DNA of 64,000 bases from UBA7672 sp965279205 (GTDB taxonomy: Bacteria; Pseudomonadota; Alphaproteobacteria; Caulobacterales; Hyphomonadaceae), in assembly GCA_965279205.1 (NCBI GenBank), contig OZ257144.1, positions 2,108,001 through 2,172,000 on the forward strand, in the 5' to 3' direction. The translations under genes and the position numbers were made by a program. The notes below the pieces were generated by a model. That model did no database searches. It saw only the letters and a list, made by a program, of their open reading frames with translations, and was not told the DNA's origin. Below, piece by piece: positions 34,372-42,056 of the stretch. Each line of letters opens with the position of its first letter. The stretch's first letter is position 1.

Positions 34372-35577
34372 CTAGTTGAAGATCTCGAACAGGCCGGCAG
34401 CGCCCTGGCCGCCGCCGATGCACATAGTGACGACGCCGTACTTCGCCTTGCGGCGCTGGCCTTCGAGCAGGATGTGGCCGGTGCAGCGCGCGCCGGTGAC
34501 GCCATAGGGGTGGCCGATCGAGATCGAGCCGCCATTGACGTTGTACTTTTCCGGATCGATCCCGAGCTTGTCGCGGCTGTAGAGGCACTGCGAGGCGAAC
34601 GCCTCGTTGAGTTCCCACAGGTCGATGTCCTGAACGGTCAGGCCATGACGCTTCAGCAGGCGCGGCACGGCGTAGATCGGTCCGATGCCCATTTCGTCGG
34701 GCTCGCAGCCGGCGACCGCGAATCCGCGGAATGCGCCGAGCGGCTTGAGGTTACGCTTGTTGGCTTCCTTGGCTTCCATCAGCACGAGGGCCGCGCCGCC
34801 GTCCGAGAACTGCGAGGCGTTGCCGGCGGTGACGTATTTGCCTTCGGCGATCTTCTGGCCGCCCTTGAACACCGGCGGGAGTTTCTGCAGGTCGGCCAAG
34901 GTGGTCTGCGGACGGTTACACTCGTCTTTCACGACCGTGTAGTCGACGACGGTGGTCTCGCCGGTTTCTTTATTGACCTGGGCCATCTTGGTGGCCATCG
35001 GGACGATCTCGTCCTTGTACTTGCCGGCGGCCTGGGCAGCGGCGGTGCGCTGCTGCGACATCAGCGAGTACTCGTCCTGGTATTCGCGCGAGACGCCGTA
35101 ACGTTCGGCGACGATCTCGGCCGTTTCGATCATCGTCATGTAGATGGCGGGGATCTTGGCGTTGAGCTTTTCGTCGACGGCATGAAAGCGGTTGGCCTTG
35201 CCGGACATCTGGACCAGCGAGATCGACTCGACGCCGCCGCCGATGGCGATGTCGGCGCCGTCGCGGATCGAACCGGCGGCGAGAGCCACTGCGTTGAGAC
35301 CCGAGGAGCAGAAGCGGTTGATGGTGGCGCCGGCGACAGTGACCGGGCAGTCAGCCCAGAGCGCGGCCTGGCGGGCGATGTTGCCGCCGGTGGCGCCTTC
35401 AGGAGCGGCCGAGCCGAGATAGACATCCTCGACTTCGCCGGGCTCGAGCTTGGCGCGCTGAATGGCGTGCTTGATCGCATGGCCGGCCATTGCCGCGCCG
35501 TGGGTCAGGTTGAAGCCGCCGCGCCCAGATTTCGCGAGCCCCGTGCGGGCTGTCGAAACGATTACCGCCTCACGCAT
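34372..35577 (-). CDS. Acetyl-CoA C-acyltransferase (thiolase)
   Basis: 401 residues, full length for the family. The nucleophilic cysteine is C90 in NRFCSSGLNA; the catalytic His is in GHPYGVTGAR and the second Cys in CIGGGQGAAGLFE. NEAFASQ is also conserved. It either cleaves beta-ketoacyl-CoA in fatty-acid oxidation or condenses acetyl-CoA. In context (an acyl-CoA dehydrogenase at 54.5 kb and a crotonase at 39.4 kb, both not adjacent) a degradative role is likely. Monocistronic. Confidence 0.95.
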   Translation of the reverse strand: MREAVIVSTARTGLAKSGRGGFNLTHGAAMAGHAIKHAIQRAKLEPGEVEDVYLGSAAPEGATGGNIARQAALWADCPVTVAGATINRFCSSGLNAVALAAGSIRDGADIAIGGGVESISLVQMSGKANRFHAVDEKLNAKIPAIYMTMIETAEIVAERYGVSREYQDEYSLMSQQRTAAAQAAGKYKDEIVPMATKMAQVNKETGETTVVDYTVVKDECNRPQTTLADLQKLPPVFKGGQKIAEGKYVTAGNASQFSDGGAALVLMEAKEANKRNLKPLGAFRGFAVAGCEPDEMGIGPIYAVPRLLKRHGLTVQDIDLWELNEAFASQCLYSRDKLGIDPEKYNVNGGSISIGHPYGVTGARCTGHILLEGQRRKAKYGVVTMCIGGGQGAAGLFEIFN

Positions 35578-35654
35578 TTAGTTCCTCCGTACCGGTTCTT
35601 CAGTGTGTTTGAAGGTACGTTAAGCGACAGATTTTCGTGGAATGCAACAGAACG

Positions 35655-35680
35655 CGCCCGGCAGGCGGACCTGCCGGGCG
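35655..35680 (-). terminator. Probable terminator downstream of the 35,723-36,184 gene
   Basis: Perfect 11-base stem CGCCCGGCAGG (35655-35665) with CCTGCCGGGCG (35670-35680) and four-base loop. On the minus strand the stem is followed by CGTTCTGTTGC, a weak T-tail. Confidence 0.55.
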
Positions 35681-35722
35681 AGAAGGCTTGAAGTATCAGG
35701 CTTGCGGAGCGTCCGAACCGGG

Positions 35723-36184
35723 TCAGCCCGGGTTCGGGGTAGTCGTGGTCGTCACGATAACTGTGGTGGGTTCGCTGACAGGGGTCGCCATCATGGCGGC
35801 GTGCTGGGCCCTGACCAGATCAGCTGTGGTGTAGCGCGGCTTCGACGCGGCGACTTTCACCTCCGGGGCGATCGGATGATCGGGGTCCAGGGCCGGGCGG
35901 TCAGAAGCCGGGGCGATCACTTCGGTGCGGGTTTCGATTTTCGCTTCGGCAGTTTGCTGGGTCGACGTGTCGACCGTCACGGACGTCTTCGCCTTGGGTG
36001 CATCGGCAGGCGGTGGTTCCGTCACCAGCTTCGACGTGTCGATAGCGCCGAGGACCTTGGACGGTTCGATGCCCTGAATGGTGACGCTGCCTTCCGTGGT
36101 CGATTGCACGGTCGGCGGCTGCGCCAACGCAGGCGCGGCGAAGAGCGCGGCGGCGAGCGCCGACGAGGTGAGGAGGAGTTTCAT
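35723..36184 (-). CDS. Secreted low-complexity protein of unknown function
   Basis: 153 residues, ATG 36184 preceded by AGGAAGG. Signal peptide ends at PALAQ. The mature protein is rich in Thr, Val, Pro and Ala with no cysteines, including SVTIQGIEPSKVLGAIDTSKLV and a final run VIVTTTTTPNPG. It has few predicted helices and is probably a disordered periplasmic protein. I recognise no family. Its neighbour to the right is a divergent VanX-like dipeptidase. Confidence 0.68.
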   Translation of the reverse strand: MKLLLTSSALAAALFAAPALAQPPTVQSTTEGSVTIQGIEPSKVLGAIDTSKLVTEPPPADAPKAKTSVTVDTSTQQTAEAKIETRTEVIAPASDRPALDPDHPIAPEVKVAASKPRYTTADLVRAQHAAMMATPVSEPTTVIVTTTTTPNPG

Positions 36185-36357
36185 GACATGACCTTCCTGT
36201 CAGGTGATTGCACGGAGGGAAGGCGCGAGGGCGCGACTCGTTCCAACTCTTGCGGCTTTGTAACTTCGAATGGCTTCTGCGCGGCATACGTGTTCGGTGT
36301 GCGATCCGAACTTCGCTGTCGCATTGCGCGGCCGAGGCGACGGCTTAGGGTTGCTCA

Positions 36358-37146
36358 ATGAGTCGCGACCTTGCCGAGCTGAAGCTGAAACCGGTTCCCT
36401 CCTCGGCGGAGGTGCTGGCGCGCAAGCGGGGCTATCGCGAAGAGGTGCGCATCGACTTCGCGGGCGCTCTGGCCACGGAGCCGTGCGTCGAGGTTCGGTC
36501 GATTGGCGTCGCTGGAGACAATCACTACAACACGCCGCGCAACCCTCCCTATTACATCAGCATACCCGGCTCGATCGCAGAGCTTTATCTGCGCCGGTCC
36601 GTGGCCACGAAGCTGAAGGAGATCAATGGCCGGCTCGCGCCGTTCGGGATCGAGCTCTACCTGTTCGATGCGTGGCGGCCGCAGGCGATCCAGCGCTTCT
36701 TTCACGATGTCTGGTTCCCGGAATGGCTGGTGCAACGTCAGCCGCATCTGGCTGGGCAGACTCTGGTGGAAGAAGTCGAGAAATACTGGGCGGCGCCGAC
36801 CGCGGGAGAGAACTCGCCTTCGCCGCATTCGACCGGCGCGGCGCTCGACCTGACGCTTATGTTCAGCGACACGCGCCAGCCGCTCTATATGGGCGGCATA
36901 GTGGATGACCTGACCGAGGAAGCCTGGACCGATGGATTCGAGCGCAAGCCTGCGGTCTCCATGTCGGATGAGGAAGCGCGCAACAACCGGCGGCTTCTTT
37001 ACTGGGTGATGACGGAGGCGGGTTTCGCCAACAACCCGACCGAGTGGTGGCATTATTCCTGGGGCGACCAGCTCTGGGCCCGGCTCGGCGGCGGACCTGC
37101 CGCCCACTATGGCGCCTGCAACCCCACCGGGCGTCCCGACGTCTGA
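36358..37146 (+). CDS. D-Ala-D-Ala dipeptidase (VanX-like, M15D)
   Basis: 262 residues. The zinc site of the M15 family is present: H157 and D164 in SPHSTGAALDLT (SxHxxGxAxD), and E229 plus H232 in EWWHYSWGD. The catalytic Arg is in LFDAWRPQAIQRF. VanX-type enzymes split the D-Ala-D-Ala dipeptide; non-resistance homologues (DdpX-like) act in peptidoglycan turnover or nutrient use. No vanH/vanA-type genes are nearby, so a resistance role is not indicated. No signal peptide, hence cytosolic. Confidence 0.9.
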   Translation: MSRDLAELKLKPVPSSAEVLARKRGYREEVRIDFAGALATEPCVEVRSIGVAGDNHYNTPRNPPYYISIPGSIAELYLRRSVATKLKEINGRLAPFGIELYLFDAWRPQAIQRFFHDVWFPEWLVQRQPHLAGQTLVEEVEKYWAAPTAGENSPSPHSTGAALDLTLMFSDTRQPLYMGGIVDDLTEEAWTDGFERKPAVSMSDEEARNNRRLLYWVMTEAGFANNPTEWWHYSWGDQLWARLGGGPAAHYGACNPTGRPDV

Positions 37147-37216
37147 TTGTGACGCTTTAAGACCCCGGCAACCTTAAGCGGCGATGCTCTCCCCATAAAC
37201 AATTTGTGGGGTCCGA

Positions 37217-37639
37217 ATGCTGAACGCGTTCGTCAAGCATGTGTCCAAGAACACAGGTCTACCGCCGAAAAAGGCCGAGGCCGCTATCGGGATCGTGCTG
37301 AACTCCGCCGAGCGCCAGGGCGCGCCTTTCGCAGATGAAATTTTCGAGCGAGTTCCGGGCGCACGTACGCTTGCCGCCACGATGGGTGCGCATATTGGCG
37401 CAGCTACCGGCGTCATCGCCCGCCTGATCGAGCGCACGCCGGGCGGCCGCATCGCTGTTACGGAGCACACGATCCGCGCCCTTCATTCGGAAGGCCTCGG
37501 CAACAAGGAAATCGGTCGCCTGTTTCCGGCGATCGCAGGATTTGCAGAAACCGCGTTCGGCGTGAAAGGTGTCGGCCATCTCGGCGACATCTTTGGTTCG
37601 CCCAACGCCCCAGCCAGTGGAGTGCGTAGCGTAGCCTAA
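37217..37639 (+). CDS. Conserved-looking hypothetical protein (140 residues)
   Basis: A soluble alpha-helical protein, ATG 37217, beginning LNAFVKHVSKNTGLPPKKAEAAIGIVLN and containing a glycine-rich middle (ATMGAHIGAATGVIARLIERTPGG). The first helices resemble small helical bundle domains of the DUF2267 type, but I cannot assign it with confidence. No signal peptide or membrane helix. Its C-terminal HIGDIFGS-like segment is flexible. It ends in a terminator of its own, immediately upstream of the stress-promoter RNA. Confidence 0.65.
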   Translation: MLNAFVKHVSKNTGLPPKKAEAAIGIVLNSAERQGAPFADEIFERVPGARTLAATMGAHIGAATGVIARLIERTPGGRIAVTEHTIRALHSEGLGNKEIGRLFPAIAGFAETAFGVKGVGHLGDIFGSPNAPASGVRSVA

Positions 37640-37667
37640 CGGCCTAATAAGAGTGACATCGACCTGG

Positions 37668-37697
37668 CGGGCGGCCTTCGGGTCGCCCGTTTTGTTT
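37668..37697 (+). terminator. Rho-independent terminator with UUCG tetraloop
   Basis: Nine-base stem CGGGCGGCC (37668-37676) and GGTCGCCCG (37681-37689) with one G-T pair, TTCG loop, followed by TTTTGTTTTT. It ends the gene at 37217-37639. Confidence 0.9.
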
Positions 37698-37777
37698 TTG
37701 GAATCAGGGGCGTTACAAAGCTCACCGCAGCGTGACAAACCGCCTCTACTTTTTCTGAAAAAAATCGCCACCTCTTG

Positions 37778-37802
37778 GGAACCGGACAAGCGCAGTAGCG
37801 TT
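37778..37802 (+). promoter_or_regulatory. EcfG (general stress sigma factor) promoter
   Basis: GGAAC at 37778-37782 and CGTT at 37799-37802 with a 16-base spacer: an exact match to the consensus of alphaproteobacterial EcfG/SigT promoters. A deliberate look through the intergenic regions found no second exact copy. No open reading frame follows; transcription would start near 37811, at the foot of a long hairpin. Confidence 0.75.
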
Positions 37803-37810
37803 TTGTCCCT

Positions 37811-37933
37811 GATCTTCCCGGCGCTGGCGGTCTTATCCGTCCCCCCCGACCCCCCGAGACTGCCCGCCGGGAAGATGCCTACCTCAAAGAGCGCGCTCCC
37901 CGGACGTAGCCCGTTCCGGGGGAGTTTGTTTTT
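37811..37933 (+). ncRNA. Probable stress-induced small RNA with C-rich loop (GsrN-like architecture)
   Basis: About 123 nucleotides. An 11-base perfect stem (37812-37822 with 37866-37876, ATCTTCCCGGC/GCCGGGAAGAT) continues after a small internal loop into an eight-base stem (37826-37833 with 37857-37864, one G-U). It is capped by a 23-base loop containing runs of seven and six Cs. A 19-base linker leads to a terminator hairpin (37896-37904 with 37915-37924) and TTTGTTTTT. An exact EcfG promoter lies just upstream. This layout resembles Caulobacter GsrN, where a C-rich loop pairs with mRNA leaders; homology is inferred from architecture only. Confidence 0.68.
37896..37933 (+). terminator. Terminator of the candidate small RNA
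   Basis: Stem CTCCCCGGA/TCCGGGGGAG with one bulged G, ten-base loop, followed by TTTGTTTTT at 37925-37933. No protein gene lies between the preceding terminator (37697) and this one. Confidence 0.82.
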
Positions 37934-37950
37934 CGCGCTGCGGATAACGC

Positions 37951-38964
37951 TCAGTGCGGAGCAGGGGCTTCCTGCGGATTTACCGGGACTGGCGCGCTGA
38001 TCTTCTTCGAAATTCCGGAACGGACGCTGTCGCTCGGCGCTGCTTTTGCGGCGGTGCGATAGCCCTCGTCGGCCTTCGCGATATCGCCCTTGCGACCGTC
38101 CAGTATCGCGCGTCCCAGTGCGACGCGCCAATCGAGCGGCGTAATCGCAGCGAGCTGATCAAGTCGGTTCCGGGCTTCCTCGATCTTGTCAGTGTCCAGC
38201 AGGCAAAGGGCGTGATCACCCATGGCCGCCAGCGCCCAGGGATCGTTCTTGAGTTCAACTTCGGCGGCTGTACAGCGCGCAGCATCGATGCCGGCAAGCG
38301 TGGCGGTTGGACCGGCAGGCTTGGGGCCGGGCAAAAGTGAAATCGGCGCGGGATGCGATTCAAGTCCGCTGGCGCTCGGTTGGGGCGGCTTTGGCGGAGG
38401 GGTTGGGGCGGCGAGCGGTGCGGCCAGCGGTGGTTCTGCGACATGTGGCGCGGCCACGACGGCCGGCGCCGCGGGCGGCACGGCCGGTTTGGCGGCGGCG
38501 ACAGGCGTGCCAGCCATCAGAGATGAACCGGACTGCAGCGAAGGTTCAGCCAGTTTGGCTTCGATGAGAACGGCATTGCGGTAGATCACCGTGGTTGCGC
38601 TGGCGAAAGCAGCGCCGCTCAGCGTCAGCGTCTTGCTGGAAGCCTGGACCCGGGTGACCAGCGAGCCTGCCGGCGTTGTTAGGTCCAGCGGCGAGAGCGC
38701 GACGCCATCGATGTCCACCGACAGGGCTTCACCTGAGCGTTTCGCGGCTGCGGCAGCTGGCTGCTGGGACAGCTTCACAAGAATGGAGATGGTTTCGCCT
38801 TCCCGAGCGACCTGTATGTCGTCGATCCGGGCAGGCAGGGGTTGCGGAGGCCGAACAATCGGAGCGGTCGCTGCAGGCATCGGGGCGGATTGCGCGTATG
38901 CGCCGCCGCTTGCGCCAATCATCAGCGCGGCAAGGCTCGCGACCGGGAATCGCATCCGCTTCAT
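37951..38964 (-). CDS. Periplasmic protein with AMIN-like domain, Pro/Ala linker and TPR-like C-terminus
   Basis: 337 residues. Signal peptide ends at GAYAQ. Residues about 45-140 form an AMIN-like beta domain (IDDIQVAREGETISILVKL, then LSVDIDGVALSP), which in other proteins binds peptidoglycan. Residues 150-225 are a Pro/Ala-rich linker; 235-320 are TPR-like helices (DPWALAAMGDHALCLLDTDKIEEARNRL, KGDIAKADEGYRTAAKAA). Probably a cell-wall-associated scaffold in the periplasm. Neither domain assignment is certain. It is convergent with the small RNA, 18 bases apart. Confidence 0.7.
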   Translation of the reverse strand: MKRMRFPVASLAALMIGASGGAYAQSAPMPAATAPIVRPPQPLPARIDDIQVAREGETISILVKLSQQPAAAAAKRSGEALSVDIDGVALSPLDLTTPAGSLVTRVQASSKTLTLSGAAFASATTVIYRNAVLIEAKLAEPSLQSGSSLMAGTPVAAAKPAVPPAAPAVVAAPHVAEPPLAAPLAAPTPPPKPPQPSASGLESHPAPISLLPGPKPAGPTATLAGIDAARCTAAEVELKNDPWALAAMGDHALCLLDTDKIEEARNRLDQLAAITPLDWRVALGRAILDGRKGDIAKADEGYRTAAKAAPSDSVRSGISKKISAPVPVNPQEAPAPH

Positions 38965-39045
38965 GGTTCCAGCCGGTACGCCAGAAGCGGTTAATCAGTA
39001 GTTAGCATTGCTTAACGGATGCACTGTTCCGGGCTAGACAGCAGC

Positions 39046-39360
39046 ATGACCGACCAGACGACAATCGACGCGCGAACAGTCTCCGCTGCCAGCCTGGGCG
39101 GGCCCGGCGAACCTGATCCAGCACGGTGCTCAACTGCCGCCATCGAGACGCTGTCCGCTGCAGCAGGTCCCGGACTTGGGATGACGTCGCTGGCGCTCGA
39201 CGTGACATCGCAGGAGCTGGGCAGGGGCGATGTCGACATCCGCACGCGGGTCGACAAGCGCACGAAGTCGATCGTCTTCGTTTCAGCGGAGGCTCGCATC
39301 GGCGAGCGCCTGGTGTTTTCCGCACAGGGGCTGTTCAGCCGGCGTGGGCCACGCGCCTAG
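39046..39360 (+). CDS. Short hotdog-fold-like protein
   Basis: 104 residues from ATG 39046. The C-terminal half (GDVDIRTRVDKRTKSIVFVSAEARIGERLVFSAQGLF) is the antiparallel strand pattern that ends PaaI-type hotdog thioesterases, including the RTKSIVF segment that corresponds to their R-x-S/G-I-x-F strand. The N-terminal active-site helix with the HGG motif is not evident, so it is partial or inactive relative to the thioesterase at 60.1 kb. It overlaps the convergent crotonase by four bases. Confidence 0.6.
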   Translation: MTDQTTIDARTVSAASLGGPGEPDPARCSTAAIETLSAAAGPGLGMTSLALDVTSQELGRGDVDIRTRVDKRTKSIVFVSAEARIGERLVFSAQGLFSRRGPRA

Positions 39361-40208
39361 ATTGCCTTGTCCTTCAGCGGCAGCAGGTCGGGGAAGTCGG
39401 CTTCACGCTTTTCAGCCTTGGCGGTGAAGGCTTCGCGCATATGGGCGCCCGAAAGCATCGCCGCGTTCCACACGCCGATATAGTCGAGGCCGTCGGCGAT
39501 CGTGTGGTCGCGCGCATAGTTGATCATCGTCTTGGAGCCGGAGACAGCGAGGGGATTCTTCGACGCGATCTCGCGGGCCACCGACATGACATGGTCGAGC
39601 ATGGCGGCTTGCGTGTCGAAGACCTCGTTGACGAGACCGAGCTGTTTTGCCTTCTCCGCCGAGAGGCGCTCACCAGTGTAGGCGATCTGCCGAACCCAGC
39701 CTTCGGGAAGCAGACGGCAGAGACGCGGGAAAGTGCCGACGTCGGCGGTCATTCCGATGTTGATTTCCTGGATGCAGAAGAATGCGTCCTTGGTGGCGAA
39801 GCGGATGTCGCAGGCAGAGATCATGTCGACGCCGGCGCCGATGCAGCCGCCCTGTACCGCGATGATCACCGGCATGCGCGCCTGGTCGAGACAGGTGAAG
39901 GCATCCTGCAACCGGCTGAGGTTGGCGCGGAATGTTTCGGCGCGGAGATGAGGATCGTTCTTCGAAGCGCCGGCGACGCCGTCGGGCCGGCCGAAGACTG
40001 CAAGGTCCATTCCGGCAGTGAAATGCTTCCCGGTGGATGACACGACAATGACACGAGCCTTCGCGCCGCGGTCGATGTCGCGGACGATCGCGGGCAGTTC
40101 TTCCCACGCTTCGACAGTAAAGGTGTTGAACTGTTCGGGCCGCTTGAACTGGATGTGGGCGATCCGGTCTGTGATCGAAACATCAAAACAGGTCGACTGG
40201 ACGGACAT
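39357..40208 (-). CDS. Crotonase-family enzyme, dienoyl-CoA isomerase-like
   Basis: 283 residues from ATG 40208 (MSVQSTCFDVSITDRIAHIQFKRP). The oxyanion-hole residues lie in HFTAGMDL and GGCIGAGVDM. D128, E148 and D156 (in VDMIS and QEINIGMTADVGT) match the three acidic residues that define delta(3,5),delta(2,4)-dienoyl-CoA isomerase (ECH1), rather than the two glutamates of enoyl-CoA hydratase. It would help degrade unsaturated fatty acids with odd-numbered double bonds. A standalone gene, convergent with the short hotdog gene. Confidence 0.85.
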   Translation of the reverse strand: MSVQSTCFDVSITDRIAHIQFKRPEQFNTFTVEAWEELPAIVRDIDRGAKARVIVVSSTGKHFTAGMDLAVFGRPDGVAGASKNDPHLRAETFRANLSRLQDAFTCLDQARMPVIIAVQGGCIGAGVDMISACDIRFATKDAFFCIQEINIGMTADVGTFPRLCRLLPEGWVRQIAYTGERLSAEKAKQLGLVNEVFDTQAAMLDHVMSVAREIASKNPLAVSGSKTMINYARDHTIADGLDYIGVWNAAMLSGAHMREAFTAKAEKREADFPDLLPLKDKAI

Positions 40209-40353
40209 GAGCGGTTTCCTGCAGGCAATTGCGTTCCTGAGCCTAACTCGGCTTGTCGCAACTGTGACAGCCCTGTTGAGGCCGGTTTGACGGATGGGGC
40301 CTTTCCGGCTCCTATCCCGCTTCAGGGGCAGGATCCCCGCAAGGGAGCCGACC

Positions 40354-41088
40354 ATGCGCACCTGGCTAGGCCGATTATCGCTGGCGCTTGTCGCAACGTT
40401 CCTCGTTTCGTCGGCGACGGCGCAGAATTTCGGCAAGATCGCGTCCGATATCCTTCACCAGGCCGTTCCGGGCGACAAAAGCCAGCTGTCCAAGGGCGAT
40501 GTGACGCTGGGCCTGAAAGAGGCGCTGAATGTCGCAGGCAATCTCGCGACCAAGCGTCTCAGCGCCAAGGATGGCTTCATGGGCGACGTCGCCGTGCGGA
40601 TTCCGCTGCCGGGAATGCTGGGCGACGCCCAGAAGAAGCTGCAGCCGTTTGGAATGGCCGGGCCGCTCGATGACCTTCAGATGAAGGTCAATCGCGCTGC
40701 AGAGGCGGCCGCGCCAACCGCAAGCAAGCTGATGGTGGATGCGGTCAAATCCATGACATTTGACGACGCCATGGGCGTTCTGCGCGGCGGCGACATGGCT
40801 GCCACCAATTTCCTTCGCAAGAAGACCGAGGCGGGCCTCAGAACCTCCTTCCGGCCCTATTTCGAGAAGTCGCTGGCAAGCTCGGGAGCGTTATCCGCCG
40901 TGGACGGTGTTGTCGCCAAATACGGGGCTGGATTGATCAAGACCGACGCCAAGACCTGGCTGGCTGATAGCGCCACGACTGGCGCACTCAACGGATTGTT
41001 CTATTACGTCGCCCGTGAGGAGCAGGCGATTCGACGGGATCCGGTGAAACGGACCAGCGATATCCTGCGCAAGGTATTCGGAGGCTAG
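40354..41088 (+). CDS. DUF4197 family secreted protein
   Basis: 244 residues from ATG 40354 (GGGAG upstream); the frame extends to 40294 but the signal peptide starts at 40354 and ends at SSATAQ. Family blocks include GLKEALNVAGNLATKRLS, VRIPLPGMLGDAQKKL, KVNRAAEAAAPTASKL and MTFDDAMGVLRGGDMAATNFLR. The family is periplasmic or outer-membrane associated with unknown function. It lies eight bases upstream of the alpha/beta hydrolase, so the two are probably one operon. Confidence 0.9.
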   Translation: MRTWLGRLSLALVATFLVSSATAQNFGKIASDILHQAVPGDKSQLSKGDVTLGLKEALNVAGNLATKRLSAKDGFMGDVAVRIPLPGMLGDAQKKLQPFGMAGPLDDLQMKVNRAAEAAAPTASKLMVDAVKSMTFDDAMGVLRGGDMAATNFLRKKTEAGLRTSFRPYFEKSLASSGALSAVDGVVAKYGAGLIKTDAKTWLADSATTGALNGLFYYVAREEQAIRRDPVKRTSDILRKVFGG

Positions 41089-41096
41089 CCGCCGGA

Positions 41097-42053
41097 ATGC
41101 GCCGGTTTCGCATCAACATAAAGGACGGCGAGGTCGCAGGTATCGCGTTTGGCGATCCCGTGCGCCCGATCGACGTGCTGTTCCTGCATGCCACCGGGTT
41201 CAATGCGATCACCTACCAGTCGATCCTCGAGCCGCTGGGCGTACAGATGCATGCCGCGGCTATTGACCTGCGCGGGCATGGCCGCACCAAGCTTCCCGCC
41301 AATCCGCACCGCATCAAGTCGTGGAACAAATTCCGCGACGACGTGATCCAGGTGCTTGAGCGGACCGCTCCTGACGGCGCCGTGCTCGGTGGACATTCCA
41401 TGGGCGCAACCGTGGCTCTGCTGGTCGCTGGTAAACGGCCGGATCTGGTGCGCGGGCTCGTGTTGACCGATCCGGTCCTGATGCGGCGCAGCGCCTATCG
41501 CCTGTTCAACTTCCCGCTGCTCAACATGACGATCCGGAAGAACGCACTGTCGAAGGCCGCACTGAAGCGCCGCCGCGACTATGCATCTCCAGGCGAGGCG
41601 GCGGAGGCTCTTCGCGGCCGCGGCGCTTTTCGCACATGGCGTGCGCCATTCCTCGACGACTATGTCGTCGATGGCGTGCTGCGTCAGGAAGACGGCCGCT
41701 ACTCGCTGTCGTGCACGCCGGAGTGGGAGTCGGCTGTGTTTGCCGCGCACCGCTATCGCCCTTGGACCGCTGTGCGCAAGCTCCGCAAGAAACGCATTCC
41801 TATCGTCGTGCTGCAGGCCGAGAAGGAATCGACGTCACAGCCCGATACTGACCAGCGCATCCACGCCGTCCGCCCCGACGCCGCCATCACCTGCGTTCCA
41901 GGCACGACGCACTTCGTGCCGATGGAGCGTCCCTATGTGGTACGCGACGCGCTGAAGATGCTGTTCGAGGCGACGATCGAAGGCGCCAAACTGTTCGACT
42001 ATGTCGGCGCCGTCCGCCGCACGATCGACGACAGCGTCGGGATCATGGACTAG
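41097..42053 (+). CDS. Alpha/beta hydrolase
   Basis: 318 residues. The nucleophile elbow is GGHSMGATVALL (GxSxG) at about residue 98, the catalytic His is in VPGTTHFVPME, and the oxyanion strand starts DVLFLHATGFN. The lid region (about 160-210) is basic and helix-rich. Substrate class is unknown; it could be an esterase or epoxide-type hydrolase. It follows the DUF4197 gene closely and ends four bases before the convergent acyltransferase. Confidence 0.88.
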   Translation: MRRFRINIKDGEVAGIAFGDPVRPIDVLFLHATGFNAITYQSILEPLGVQMHAAAIDLRGHGRTKLPANPHRIKSWNKFRDDVIQVLERTAPDGAVLGGHSMGATVALLVAGKRPDLVRGLVLTDPVLMRRSAYRLFNFPLLNMTIRKNALSKAALKRRRDYASPGEAAEALRGRGAFRTWRAPFLDDYVVDGVLRQEDGRYSLSCTPEWESAVFAAHRYRPWTAVRKLRKKRIPIVVLQAEKESTSQPDTDQRIHAVRPDAAITCVPGTTHFVPMERPYVVRDALKMLFEATIEGAKLFDYVGAVRRTIDDSVGIMD

Positions 42054-42056
42054 GCG

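Noticed and set aside
34096..35691. A 531-residue open frame antisense to the thiolase gene
   Set aside because: It has no ribosome site, reads through a terminator hairpin, and mirrors thiolase codons; it is an artefact of high GC3.
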